Assembly: GCA_015039465.1 (NCBI GenBank)
Contig: MU130154.1
Coordinates: 186,001 to 250,000 of the forward strand
DNA length: 64,000 bases
Direction of reading: 5' to 3'
Source: Phlegmacium glaucopus
Lineage: Eukaryota; Basidiomycota; Agaricomycetes; Agaricales; Cortinariaceae
Shown: positions 21,097 to 33,592 of the stretch, in pieces
Numbering within the stretch: the stretch's first letter is position 1
Layout of the letters: each line of letters begins with the position of its first letter
Program-made: the position numbers and the translations under genes
Notes under the pieces: generated by a model
The model's input: only the letters and a program-made list of their open reading frames with translations
Database searches by the model: none
Told to the model about the DNA's origin: nothing

Positions 21097-22545
21097 ATGG
21101 CTCAGACAACTCTGCTACAGTACGAAGCGCCCTGTGAGTTTCTATGCCTTGTATAAGCGTTTTGATACCCATGGTTTTCCAGGGCCTGTTCACAGTCTTG
21201 ACTGGTGCAAAACTTCAGCGCCGGGCCAACAACTACGGCCTAGATCAGCTTTTCGCATCGGAGTCGCCTCATTTACGGAAAACTATCAGAATCAGATTGC
21301 AGTGATCGGTCTGCAGGATGAAAGGGTCCTTGTTGAAGATGATTTCACTGATTACCCCGACTTTGTAACACTATGCGAAGCATATCATGGATATCCAGCG
21401 ACTAGCTTGCAATGGCAGCCTGCCTCCTCTCAGAACCACCCATGGTCGCAAAAATCGGCGTCAACGGAACTTTTAGCTACAACAGGTGATGCTTTGCGAA
21501 TCTGGGAGTACAATGGGGAGGCGCCTGCGGCATCATCAACTTACGTAGGACGCCAACCTGCGATATCTTCAGGTCACAGCTTGACCATGAAAACCGCGCT
21601 CTCCGGGGTGCGTATCATCTATCATCTTATGGTTCTTGTATATGCATAACCAACCTTCCCCGGTTCAGCAATCTAAAGTTCAAACCCAATCTGCGGGAGC
21701 ACCTCTGACGAATTTCTCGTGGAACGAGAAAGCACCAAATCTAATTGTAACTGCCTCTATCGACACGACTTGCACGGTCTGGAACATCGATACATCCACC
21801 GCCATGACCCAACTCATTGCTCATGATCGAGAAGTTTATGATGTTGCCTGGCTACCAGGATCGACAGATATCTTCGTGTCTGTTGGTGCCGATGGAAGTT
21901 TGCGTGCCTTCGATCTTCGTAGTCTTGAACATTCTACTATCTTGTATGAGACTCCCGCTCCCAAGAACGTTCCACCGCCCTCAGCAACCCCTTCAGCTTC
22001 CGCACGCCCCCCCACCTCTCCTCTTCTAAGGATTTCTTTTAATCCTGCAGATTCAAATTATATGTCTACTTTTCACATGGATGGTGCCGATGTTCAAATC
22101 CTGGACATGCGTAGCCCAGGCCAACCGGTCATGGAACTTAGAGGTCATCATGCGGCCATAAATGCCCTCGGATGGGGCTCCGCTGAACGACCTTTGCTAG
22201 CTACAGCAGGTAAGCACGTCCGAGAATTACGTCCGACTAGGATTCATCAATATCCATTTCTTGACAGCCGACGATTGTCAAGTACTGTTATGGGATCTTT
22301 CAAACTATAGCCAGGGAGCGGCGTCACCACGCAGTGCAGGTTCAAGATTGAACTCTCCACGTCCAGATGCGAAAAAAAGAATCGTGACAGAGCCAATCAT
22401 GGCATATACAGCGCCCAGTCAAATCACGAATCTAGCATGGTCACCTCAAATTCCAGGCATGACAATGAATTCGGGATATTCAACTGTTACAGGCGAATGG
22501 CTTGCCATCGCTTCTGGTAAAACGATAAAGGCATTGAAAGTGTAA
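21097..22545 (+). CDS. WD40 scaffold protein of the DCAF7/WDR68 (AN11) family
   Basis: WDR68 proteins are seven-bladed propellers that scaffold DYRK-type kinases and serve as substrate receptors for DDB1-CUL4 ubiquitin ligase. Four exons (21097-21133, 21183-21607, 21669-22209, 22268-22545) give 426 residues. Recognisable blocks are LLQYEAPWPVHSLDWCK, LATTGDALRIWEY, NLIVTASIDTTCTVWNIDT, LIAHDREVYDVAW, FVSVGADGSLRAFDLRSLEH, STILYETP, YMSTFHMDGADVQILDMR, INALGW, DDCQVLLWDLS and ITNLAWSP. The start at 21097 gives MAQTTLLQYEAPW; an extra upstream exon at 20842 is possible. Pro/Ala- and Ser-rich insertions between blades are fungal additions. The family call is firm. Confidence 0.9.
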
Positions 22546-22915
22546 TCAAAGCTCTATTGGCCTATACCAAGAATGATTGAACGGTGGATCGACATTTACA
22601 TGCTGGGCTTAATAGACGAGTCAGTACATTGGCATGACAGAGGTTGCATTCTTCCACTCCCACTCCTCTGATTTCCTTGGAACTCCAATATTCGTACCTT
22701 ATTATCTAGTCACGATCTTGAAATGTACGCTTAAACGGCTGAGTGATATTCCAGGTCGCCGTTATCATTGACAACACAAACTTTTGTTCGCATTTCTGTT
22801 ACCATTTATGGATAATAGAATCTCTTGTTGCCCATTACAATATTTACCGCCAAGAAAGTGAACCATTATTCGAACTCGCTTGGAGGTCTAAGTACGACAG
22901 AACCCCATGAAACCC
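22546..22915. other. Intergenic between convergent WD40 and nucleoside transporter genes
   Basis: Holds both 3' untranslated regions. No coding frame or repeat of note is seen. Confidence 0.55.
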
Positions 22916-25364
22916 TCAAAGAAGCATACCACTGATGTTTTTTGGTCAGTTCCCTTTAGAAGTAATTCAGTCGGTACTGGAACTTACACAATGCCGGCAG
23001 TTTGAAGTGTAGACAAAAATCCACAAATCATAGCAGAAAGTGCTATCCGTGCAATGACCTTGCGACGGGAAGGTGCCAATGCACTAAGCACGCCGATCTG
23101 AATCCCAAGAGAACCAAGATTAGCGAAACCACAGAGCCCATACGAACAAATGGTGTATGCGCGAGGTGAGAGTGGGTTCGAACCCTTTGTCACTACTTGA
23201 AGTGCAGAATACGCAGCGAACTCATTGACCACTAGCTTCGTTGCAAAAAATTCTGAGACAGCGAGAATTTCTGCTCGAGGAACACCAAGGAAAAAAGTGA
23301 CTGGATAGAAGAGGTAGCGAAGGATTAGCTGGAGAGTGAGGTGATGGATGCCGAAACCCAATCCGATCCATGTGAGGAGACCATTAATCCTGTGTGAAAA
23401 CCCAATTCAACCCTTTGCAAACAAGAGCATCATACGAAGATGTGACGTACGTTGCAACAAGTGAGAGCACAGTCAAGACGTTGGTACTTGAAAAACGGTT
23501 AGCAAAATATGTCAATAATCCACTATCGCTTTTGAACTCACAGAATTTGTCCGGCTACAACAAGACCAAAAACTGCACCTTGGCTGAAAGCATGCAGTGC
23601 ATTTGCCTATACCAGGTCATATTATATTTCTTTAAAAACCTGCCAAATAACTTACAGGAGCGTTTGCGCCATCAAGACCTCGATCAACGGTAACACGCCC
23701 TCGGGTCACAGACTCCTCAGTTTCTGGTACGCGGATTTTGCTAATTGCCATAGATGCAGGGATGCTCATGACTGAAGAAGTAATGAGATTAGCTGCTGGC
23801 ACGCCTAGGTTGATATACGCGGCAAGCACTGAGCCAGCAATCGTGGAGAATCCCGATGTCATAGTTAAATCTGTCAATACCTGGACATCAGATGGGACTT
23901 GAGAGAGAAAGAGTAAGGACACGAACGTAGTTCAGATTCAGTCATGACTTCATTGTATTAGTGAGTCAATGTGATGTGTTGTTTGATGGGGGGCACTCAC
24001 GGTCGACGTAGGGTCTGACAAGACAAGCCGATTCTCCTGAATGATTGCGGAAATTTCAAGACAGAAACAGAATGGTATGGGGACATGACGAACCTTGCCC
24101 AATGAAGGGCGATGCAGCCGCCACTACCGCCTCCGCACCTGAAACGCCCATTATCTTGAAGAAAAACCAGGCGCTTTCAGAAATTCAAAGGTTTGAGAAC
24201 TTTGCATTCATTGAGTAAAAAGTTGATTCTTACAAATGCTTGAGAATCCATTGCATGACGCCAAGGTAGTACATCATTTGTATAAACGCGACGAAGAAGA
24301 TGATGGAGGCCAGCTGGGTTGTCGGTATGTATCAGGTCACTATGAAGGGGCACGGAAAAAACTGCTCGCACCGTGTTAACGAAAAACCAATGCTTATCGA
24401 TGGTGTCTTGGTCGAAAAAGAAGGCTGCACCAGCAAGACCTTGATTGAGGAAATCCGCAGCCAGAGTTGCGATCCATTTGAATATGGAGAACCCGGCGCC
24501 GGTCTTGAGAACGAACAAGGCAATAGCTTGTTGGAGGAAGAGACCTACTATTACGGTAGGCCTATTTTTGAATCAGCGTACATTTTACGAGAAGGGGAAA
24601 TTTAACCGACCAAGGTATTTCAGCCCGATTGCTCGAGGTAATATAAAATCCAACTTGGAAGATGAAGAGACCGAGAACATTGATGGCGCGGTCTCCCAAT
24701 GTAGTACCCTGGATAAAGGGATCAGAACGGCCGTTTAAGAGATAGGCGGGGGTACCAACGGGCTGCAATGGAAAACCGAAAGCCGAGCCGAATACAATGG
24801 CCAAAAGGCATAGCCAACCAATGGCAAGCCTAGTCCTATAAGGCAATTTGTACCATGGTTGTTGTACTACGGACGTCCAGATAACTCCGACGGGCTTTGC
24901 TACTATTGAATTCGGAATGAATCTGAAAGCGATGATTCTGAGTAGATAAATGGGCGCGTGAGGCGGAGTCCAGAGAACCAGAGTAAAGTTATGCATGCTT
25001 ACACAATGAAGGCCCAGGCGAAGAGGGTTTGGACGATCCTGTGTATATTCCTTAAATTGCTAAGGCGAGAAGGTGGAGCATATGAAGCTTACCATCGATG
25101 TCGAGTCGCTTTCAAGACAGTAGCACTAATCCACCAGCCAAGAATTAACAAGGCCAATGCCGCTAAGATGTAAGGGCGAAACTTTGGGTAAAGTCCTGGG
25201 GACTTTTCCTCCTCTGAGCTGTGTGTAACTTCTACATCGTCCGTCACGTATTTTGGGACATTCGTGGGTATTTTTTCCTTGGATGCTGAATCCACCGAGA
25301 GACGGGACGGAGAGCGTTTTAAAGAAGCAGGCGCTCTATCTCTGATGTGGGGACTGGTCGCCAT
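22916..25364 (-). CDS. Concentrative nucleoside transporter (CNT family)
   Basis: CNT proteins import nucleosides across the plasma membrane using an ion gradient. The start is the ATG at 25362-25364 ([20 protein letters not shown]); the frame upstream of it has only GTG. After a hydrophilic Ser-rich N-terminus come many helices. Diagnostic blocks are [102 protein letters not shown] and [20 protein letters not shown]. These are the nucleoside- and ion-binding core of the family. The last exon is very short: a GTAAGT donor after GIV leads to GMLL-stop at 22916-22918. Numerous short introns; not every junction was fixed. A nucleoside hydrolase lies 28 kb away and may act on imported substrates. 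Confidence 0.9.
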
Positions 25365-25712
25365 TGCTGTGGACACAGGACAGGGCGTTATGGTTTTAAA
25401 GTGACTTATAGGCGATAAGGACGTGGGCACATGGTCCGATAACGGAAGGTGTAATGTACCATGTGGGTATGGAGAGCATCTGATTTCTGATCGCTACCTT
25501 ATTTTTAAATTTCAATATGCATGCACATCCAATGTTCATTCAATGCTTGGCGCTGGAAACGATGGAAGATAAGACCCCCGAAAACCCACGATACAGACAG
25601 CACGGTGGTCCTCGAGCTCTTTTTCGAGATATCATAAATTACATATTTACTTGAAAAGGTAGCAACTATATATCGAAGGTGCAAACACACGTGGGAATCT
25701 GACGACTCAACA
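25365..25712. promoter_or_regulatory. Divergent promoter, nucleoside transporter / thioesterase
   Basis: 348 bases separate the two start codons. A CACGTG palindrome lies at 25688-25693, about 20 bases before the thioesterase ATG. No coding frame is supported in between. Confidence 0.45.
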
Positions 25713-26885
25713 ATGAACTTACTTCTACTCGTTACAGCCCTTGGATTCACTTATGTTTCTGCTATTCAACACCGCCCACTTGTAATTTGGCATGGACTTG
25801 GCAAGCAATCACTCTCAGTATCATCGGTCGAACAGTTATCTAATTTATTCGACTCTTAGGAGATTCACATTCGTCTCCAGGCATGCTGCACTTTAAATCC
25901 ATGATCCAGGACATACATCCTGGGATATTTGTTCATTCTGTTTATATTGATGAAGATTTGGACAAAGATAGGGACGCAGGATTCGTGCGCGATTTCCTTA
26001 GCAATAGCATGACTTGCTAACAGTGTAGTCAGTACGGAAACGTGAATGACCAAGTTGGGTTGGTTTCTGCCCAACTTAACTCAATACAAGAACTACAAGG
26101 AGGATTTGATGCTATGGGTCTATCACAAGGTATAAGCTCGATATCTTCTCACGTAACTCCGAACATACCCTGATATATCCTGGCTGGCAGGCGGCCAATT
26201 CCTTCGCGCCTACATAGAACGCTATAATAATCCTCCGGTCAACAACCTTATCACCTTTGGCTCTCAGCACATGGGAATATCCGATATTCCTGCTTGCAAA
26301 TGGTATGACTTCCTTTGTGAAGCTGCAAGACAAGCTGCCAAAGCTGCTGTTTACGGCTCATGGGCTCAGGAAAACCTCGTACAGGTTTGGTACATTATTT
26401 TAGGTCAAATTGAGGGATCTCACACCGACATCATTTAGGCACAATATTACCGTGATCCCGCCGCTATGGACACGTACCTCGCCTCAAACCATTTTCTTAC
26501 CTCAATCAACAATGAAATTCCTACGTCTCGTAACCAATCTTACGCGCGTAATCTTGCGTCACTTCAAAACCTAGTTTTGGTGCTGTTCACGGAAGACAAG
26601 ATGGTAGTACCCAAAGAAAGCGCCTGGTTTGGTTCTGAAGCTGTCCCAACCGAGGACATGCAAGACGAGCAGACACCGTTGATCCGTCGGCAATCTAGAT
26701 CTGCTGGCAGTATTATTCCTATGCGTAGGCAACCCCTGTACCAAGAGGATTGGATAGGCTTACGTGAGTTGGACGAGCGGAAAGGGGTAGTGTTTGAGGT
26801 ATGCAAGGGTGAGCATATGCAGATGGGTGACTGCTGGGAGGATCTTGTGAGACGATTTATCGGTAGCAGCAACAGTACTGTATAA
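25713..26885 (+). CDS. PPT1: Palmitoyl-protein thioesterase
   Basis: PPT1 is a vacuolar/lysosomal hydrolase that removes fatty acyl groups from cysteines of proteins under degradation. The N-terminus MNLLLLVTALGFTYVSAI is a signal peptide. Then come VIWHGLGDSHSSPGM (first intron has a GC donor), IHPGIFVHSVYIDED, YGNVNDQVGLVSAQL, and the nucleophile motif GFDAMGLSQGGQFLRAYIER with Ser in GLSQG. Further blocks are NLITFGSQHMGISDIPAC, QAQYYRDPAAMDTY, LVLVLFTEDKMVVPKESAWFG with the acidic residue, LYQEDWIGLRELDE and GEHMQMG carrying the catalytic His. A hydrophilic insertion (PTEDMQDEQTPLIRRQSRS) of about 35 residues separates ESAWFG from LYQEDWIGL; animal PPT1 is shorter there. The call is secure. 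Confidence 0.93.
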
Positions 26886-26922
26886 ATACTAAGCGCTGAG
26901 CTCTCATGCAATACTTATGAGT

Positions 26923-26928
26923 CACGTG
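26923..26928. promoter_or_regulatory. CACGTG E-box before the TP-motif protein gene
   Basis: GTCACGTG lies 99 bases before the ATG at 27027. It is a perfect basic helix-loop-helix core site; function is inferred from position only. Confidence 0.3.
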
Positions 26929-27026
26929 TTCAATTGTGTTGATCACTGAACAGACCTTATTCTCATCATCCTTGTCGTCTCTGGAGACATCTTCGAGCTG
27001 AGACCAGCTAGACGCGTTGCCACTGA

Positions 27027-30000
27027 TGGACGTCGATACTTCTACCTTTACGCCACGGCTTCGTTTGTCTAGGCATAGCCCTGTGCAATATCGAGCGTCT
27101 ACCTCAGAAGCTGGTCCTTCGCGTCTCCCCAACGTCTCGCAAATCCTTGATCTTGACTTGAAGGACATACCACTTTCGGATGACCAGCCCACTTCCGGCG
27201 AATCAAATATACCCAAAATTACTACAACCCCCACCGCAACACGCCCTGGTAACCCTGCTGCTGTACTCCGTGCCCTAATGTCGCGCCTCCCTGCTCATTC
27301 ACCAAGTCCAACACAATCTCATGCTCTCTCTGTACAAGATGGTACTGAGCGAGAATCTGATTTTGATACTATATCTGAGTCAAATGCAGCTCCGAGCATA
27401 GCCCAGGAAAGCCTCAAGGATATCGTCTCGAAGGCCCTTCGCGATCCAGGCAACACGCCACAGAAAGTGAGGCGTAGACGCAACAGCATCGATGCTAGCG
27501 AAGTGGAGGCAAGTCCAAGAGTCGGGAAAGAAAGGGCTAAAAATAAAGGCAAGCGACGAAGCATGAGCGATGACGAAGTTGAAAATGCCTCTCGTGAGTT
27601 GTCCGCGAGGCCTCCCATTAGTCATGTTAACGAAGTTGGCCGCAGAATCCATCCATCATCGTAACATCAGATCAAAATCAACTTCACAGCCTATTACTAT
27701 GGAATTTCTACGTGAACGCTTTAGTGACTCGCATAATCTGGGAATATCAATCGAGCCTCAAAGGTCTCCCGCAACTTCATCTAACCGTAAGTCAGAATAA
27801 TTGCATCTGTTTTTATATGCCAACTGAAGGGAACTACAAAGATGACTCTAGTAACGACACAGCTACCTTATTACGAGATTTAAATTCGTCACAAGCGACA
27901 CCTCCTGCTGCAACCAGTACTCCTCAACAATCGCTGAGGTTGTCCACAACTTCACGCTTCCAATTCCATTCCAGTGAGTTGCAACTTATGGACACTGTAG
28001 TATTTATAACTAATAAATACTGCCAAATTGGCTAGATTTACTTGATCAAGACTCAGAAATGCAGAAGGCAATAGAAGGTCTAGATAGTTTTGACGAAGGT
28101 GTTACTCATGGTCAGGATTCCGCGAGTCGCGCCCTTAACTCTTCTAAGATCCTGCAGACAAGCCCGGTTCTGCGTCACCATTGTAAGTCAAGTTTCAATC
28201 AGTGAGACTGTCTTTTTCAAAGTATTTCCCAGCATCTACTATTACGCCAAAAACTACGTCTCCCAGCAGTCGTGAGTATAGCTTCGGGGTTCGTCGTGCA
28301 AAATTATCAACTGAGCATACTTATCAGAAAGATTGACTCGCGACCAAAGCCACAGCATGGATGATTTACGAACACCTTCACAGCATCGAGAACGGCTCCG
28401 TGCAGATCCTTCAAGAAGTCCCTCTCCTGCGCTGCAGCTAAATTCACATCACAATGACTTAAATGTGATCTCCGACAAGAGTCGTACCAAACCATCCAAA
28501 GACAGATCATCCATACTTCATTCAGAACGACATCTACGTAGCGAAATACACTCAACATCAGTCTTATTCCCACCTCTACTTCCTCCCTCGTCCTTTTCAA
28601 AGGAGCGTCATGGTTTACCCGCCACCAGAGTAATACCTGCATCGTCCAGAAAGCAGGGAACGAATTCTTCGTATGTGGACCAGGAGGAAGACTTCTCATT
28701 ATTCAGTTCTAATATGAATGCCGAGACACCAATACAGAACAATAAGAGTCGTGAAAGATACCTATCACGCCGTAATTCCTCGTCACAACTGATTAGGACT
28801 CCAGAGCCAGCCGCCGCTACCGTCCATGATCGAGACATGGAATCGGATGGTATGTTTCAGTTCAATAGTACAAAATCCGGTCTTCACATTTACTTAGGAC
28901 TGAGAGAGACAGACTTTTCCTCGCAAGGAGAAACGTCCAAACCTAGAGTCTTTACCCCATCTCCAGACATATCTGAAGATGGTCCTTCCAGATCAGGGAT
29001 ACCGCCGGGTAACGATGAGCTGCTTCAAGAACATGGAATTGACAGCACTCCAAATCACACTGCTCAAACAGACGTAACGACCCCTACTCGAAATAAGGCT
29101 TCGCGAAGTTTAAGAAATGAGTTCAAGACTCCTTCGCCTCCCAAAGGGTTACCTGAACTCCCGACGCCATCATCAAGTGATGAATCCGACCACGGCTCTC
29201 CACGGTCTAACGCAACCAGTCGGATGAGCAGGCATAGTCCGTCTAGCCTCAAATGGATGGCAACTCCAAAGCCACCGGGCGGGTGGTTGGACACACCTAA
29301 GCCTTCCCGAGAAGCTACGGGACAAGGGGGGCTTCTAACTCCCGTCGCATCGTTATCGAAAGGTTCAGACCTTGAGCCGAAAACGCCTGCCATTCCTGGT
29401 GCATGGTTGGCCACTCCTGCTGTCAAAAAGTCGATATTGAAAGTTCGCTTTGAGCCGCAAGTCTCAACATTGACAGATAAATTCCTGGAGCCTGCCAAAC
29501 ATTCTGATCCTTCCTTTGATGTCAGTACCTCCGAGTCTGCTGCCAATGGATTGGATGTTGGAGAAGATGATTTACAACGCACGGAACAGTTGTCTTTGAA
29601 GTTACCCCCTGTTCGCAGACAAAAATCGTTAAAGTCTCCTAAAATTCGAGTGTTAGATGCATTTGGAAGAGAGCAAGAGTCTGATGTGTCCAAGCAGGAG
29701 TGTGTCAATAGCTCACCCAGCCTTCTTCGAGTTGTTGATGATATGGGACATGAAATGGACGAAGGAAGCCTTGGGGAAGGCACTGAAGCCGTAGCTACTC
29801 CTAGCTACTCGGCCCCCAGCCGAGGAGAGCTCCTGCTACGTATTCGGAATGGTCTCGATGATCTTGTCGTCGGTCTCGACGACTTCGACGAGTAAGTTCT
29901 TGTACTATTGTTTTCTCTGCAGTGTTAACACGCTTTGTTTCTAGGGATAACCAGGCGTCGTCTATTGACCACGACAGAGTGCAACAGTTAACCACGATAT

Positions 30001-30535
30001 CAAGGCAGGCTCGTGGACTTAGAGAAAGCTTGTATTCTCAAGCCGATAGCAGCCGCTCCCTCGTAAGTATTCCCCTGTGAGCTTGTACTCCTAAATTTAT
30101 CTGGGATTATCTAGCTCTCGAGTACCCTTACCACGAAAACGTCATGGCTCCCAGTTAACCGAAGGGCCTACATTTTCCTGATTATCTTGCAAGTTTCCTT
30201 TGTATGGTTGATGTACCGGTGCGCAATATTTATTTTTGTCCACTTCTCTGTGCTGTCTAAAAGCTGCTTTCAGTATATCCATGATTCGGGCTCAAGCACT
30301 TTTGCTAAATGCATATTACGACCCATTTAATCCAGAACTTCATTTATACATATTTAAATCTGATGCATCACTACATGTTCTACGTTCCGAAGGTGTGAGG
30401 ACGATGTCGTGGTCCTCTTTGATTGGGAATATCTGGGACGGGTGGATCCATTTTATTGGACGTATGCTTCGTTTTTGGCAGGTTTGGGATAAGGGCGCTG
30501 TTCTTCAGTATGATAACGCTTGGACGCCGACATGA
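27027..30535 (+). CDS. Large Ser/Thr/Pro-rich protein with one membrane helix, unknown function
   Basis: Spliced exons give roughly 930 residues starting MDVDTSTFTPRLRLSRHSPV. Most of it is low-complexity, with charged segments (LKDIVSKALRDPGNTPQKVRRR, basic KNKGKRRS). A distinctive TP-repeat zone at about 29240-29440 has KWMATPKPPGGWLDTPKP and IPGAWLATPAVKKSILKVRF. A predicted coiled or acidic region follows (LLLRIRNGLDDLVVGLDDFD). Near the C-terminus one hydrophobic helix (RAYIFLIILQVSFVWLMYR) is followed by a compact tail with YYDPFNPELHLY and WDKGAVLQYDNAW. Thr-Pro sites suggest a CDK/MAPK target anchored in a membrane, perhaps the nuclear envelope, but that is inference. I do not recognise a named family. 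The long antisense frame at 29064-29783 is a shadow. Confidence 0.75.
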
Positions 30536-30863
30536 TGATGTACTATGTACTATACATGCAATTGTAACAACCCTACAGTACAAACAAAAATCTCGCAACT
30601 CGCCTGTAGCTTAGGTTCTAACGAATGTATTTGCCACTGTGTAGATCAAGGGTTATAAGTATAATGATCGGTAGTACTCGGTAGCAATACTCTGAAGTAT
30701 GTAATGGAAACGAGCCCAAAGTCTCCACTATTCTGCGCCGCGTCTTATTAATTTATTACGCTTATAAACGTGCCTTTATACCACTCCCCATCTCCTTATC
30801 TTCTGACTCTTGGCCGTCGCTGATTTTTAAATAGACAAACTACCCTATATTTCAGTTTACGAC
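30536..30863. other. Intergenic before the MscS channel gene
   Basis: Contains the 3' end of the preceding gene and an AT-rich promoter. No coding frame is seen. Confidence 0.55.
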
Positions 30864-33540
30864 ATGGTTGGCAAAACCCCCGAAAGAGCAACTGAAATAG
30901 AGGAGTATACCCTAGATACTCACGAAAAGTTTGACGATACCGATTCAACTGCCACAAATTCATCTGATGAGTTTGACTGGTTTGAGGACGAAGAAGCCAA
31001 AGCTGAGAAGGCCCAACTACAAGTCGGCGCGAAACGAGGACGCCGTCTTTGGCTTGCTTTCGTGAAACTAGCTCGACCTTTCAGGGTTATTCTGGTCGGT
31101 CTTGTTGGCATCGCCATTTTCGTCACCCCTCTTTTGGTTGTCAATTTTCGCTTTCCTAATATTGCCGCCAAGACTCAGGTGCATGTCTGGTCTCTTTGGC
31201 TCACAATTGTGTGGGCAGCTAGTTGCATCACTTACTTGGTGGTGGATTTGATCCCCCGCTCCACCATCGCAGTGACGAGATTGTTTGGTGGAAAGATCGA
31301 ACGCTTGCAGGTCCAAGTAGAAGTGTGTCCTTGTCCTAAGTCCTATATAACGGATTAATCAATCGTTGCCCAGTTGATAATGGCCGTCAAGTCTTGGCTG
31401 AAATTACTACTCAACATCGTATGGGCATTAATTTCATTATCTGTCCTTCAAGCTGTGTATCGTCCCAACGGATCATATTGGACAATCATCAGTCGTATCA
31501 TGCAGGTGCGTTCTCTTGTAAATTTTTGCCATTTTTAACTATCTCAAGATTTTATCAAAGGCCCTTTTGGCTGCGGCTATCATTGTATTCGTGGAGAAAC
31601 TGTTTTTGAATTTTGTAGCGATAAACTTTCATCAGAAAGCGCTTGCCGATCGTCTGCAAGAAAACAGACTCGGGTTGAAGGCATTGGACTGTCTTTCCAA
31701 TGCACATCCGGGAGTTCCGAAGAAATCTCCCAAGCGTGGCCATAAAAGGATGAGTTCCTTAGGGACGATGGATCTCGCTACGCTTCCTCATCAAGAAGAT
31801 GACTCCATCAATACTTCTACAGCAAAAGGTCACCAAACAACTTTGGCAAACGATTCTAAAATGTTCTCATCAAAATCTACTCCGGAACTGCAACCAAAGA
31901 GGCAGAGGAAAAAAGTGACAAGTGTGATTGTTGACCAGGTCCGTCATCTCACTCATCGGACCCAACCTCAATCAGTTCCCTGTTTGACTGGCTTTATAAT
32001 CTAGGTGGGAGGAGCAATCGGTCAATTTGCACTGAAGAATTCCAGATTCAATAAACAAGGCGATTTTACTGGATTGGACTCTGCCAGGAAGTTGGCCAGG
32101 AAGCTTTTCAGCCTTCTCAGTGATGTGAAACCGGCAAGGTCTCATCTCGTTGTTGACGGTAAGTTGTATCGCAGTTATATCCTTTTCCTTGTGCTAAATG
32201 ATACTCCAGACTTCTATCCATATTTTCGATCCACCTCGGAAGCGGTGAGCATTATCTTTTGACACAAACAACTCACTTATTAAATTATTTATAGCATGAC
32301 GCCTTCGCCTTGTTTGACAAGGACGGTAATGGCGACATAACGAAACGCGAAATGCGGGAAGCTGTTCAGCGTATCTACAGAGAACGAAAGTCACTAATTG
32401 CAGGGCTTAAGGTGAGCCTTTGCTTGACCCCCTGTTGACTTAAATTGCTCACAGTAGTTCTCCAGGATGTTGACTCTATCGTTGCAAAACTTGATGGGGT
32501 TCTCTTATCTGTTACAATCATTGTCATCATTTTCGTCTGTCTGCTAATCTTCAATCGAAAAAATACGCTCGCGTCTCTTGTCCCGTTGGCCACGATCATT
32601 TTGGGGTTTTCATTCATTTTTGGCCATTCTGCCCAAACTTTGTTTGAATCCGTAAGCCATTTCGAATGCTTCGAGATATTGTTGGACTCGTTCCTGACCG
32701 TTGCACACAGCTCATCTTTATATTTTCAACTCATGTCTTTGATGTAGGAGACCTCGTAATGATTGACGACCAGGTAAGCTTTCATTCCATGTGTATTACA
32801 ACGAAATGCCTAGCTCATTCATCCATAAGGTCTTGTTCGTCAAAGAATTCGGTCTGTTCTCAACTACCTTTCGCCGGGTTGATGGTCAGGAAGTCATTGC
32901 GCCAAATGCCCTACTCGCAAGCACAAAGCTTGTTCATAATCTACGGCGCAGTAAATCAATGTGAGTTTAGTTACACTTTTTAACACCAAATAGTATACTA
33001 ATACAAAACATAGGTGGGAATCAACCACACTGACGGTCGCATACAACACTTCAATGGAGGTCATTGAGCAACTTAAAAGCAAGATCAGCACCTATGTTAA
33101 TACTAATAGTCGAGAATGGTCAGGGTTTACCTTAAATATCGACAAAATGGAATACCAAAATGCTATTTCCCTGATCGTTGCAATGGAGCGTCAGTATTGG
33201 TTCTGTTAGATCTTTTAATCCTCATTTACTCATACCCTTCACTGTAGACCGACCAAATTGGCAGGACTGGGGAGGAAGATGGACGCGTCGAACTGCGTTC
33301 ATGCGTCATCTCAAAACCATTCTAGAGGAGCTTGATATTCGCTACACCATGCCGGTCCAGCCTGTGCTCTTACCCAACGGTAGTGCGTCTTATAGACCAT
33401 CGGTTCCTATGATGCAATCGCCGCCTACCAGGCATCCCATCGATCCCAATATGCTCGGCAACGCTGGATTCTATCAAGCTGGTGAACATGGTCGTCCTTC
33501 AGGGCCTTCGTTTGGATCTGGAGTAGTACCTACTTTTTAA
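30864..33540 (+). CDS. Mechanosensitive channel of the MscS family with EF-hand (Msy-like)
   Basis: Fungal Msy channels sit in the endoplasmic reticulum and control calcium and survival after hypo-osmotic shock. The start MVGKTPERATEIEEYTLDTH opens an acidic N-terminal region, followed by helices PFRVILVGLVGIAIFVTPLL, VWSLWLTIVWAASCITYLVV and LLAAAIIVFVEKLFLNF. A cytosolic linker contains the EF-hand DAFALFDKDGNGDITKREM near 32300-32355, with Asp/Asn/Asp ligands at the usual positions. Next come the pore-region helices (LLSVTIIVIIFVCLLIF, ASLVPLATIILGFSFIFG) and the MscS beta domain (HVFDVGDLVMIDDQ, FGLFSTTFRRVDGQEVIAPN). The C-terminus is Pro-rich. Introns are short and frequent. Its stop is only 52 bases before the MED1 start. 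Confidence 0.92.
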
Positions 33541-33592
33541 TAGCTTCGCCGGAAGATACCTTCATTTGCTGGAACCATCAATCGAAGTTGAT

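Noticed and set aside
23150..23190. GGTTCGAACCC resembling a tRNA T-arm
   Set aside because: It lies in a conserved nucleoside transporter exon coding GSNPLSP, and no matching D-arm or anticodon arm is present.
25365..25430. Longer N-terminus of the nucleoside transporter
   Set aside because: The extension starts at GTG; the ATG at 25362-25364 has G at -3 and +4 and is preferred.
29064..29783. Long minus-strand open frame (239 codons)
   Set aside because: It is antisense to a well-supported exon of the TP-motif protein and has no family resemblance, splice sites or start context of its own.
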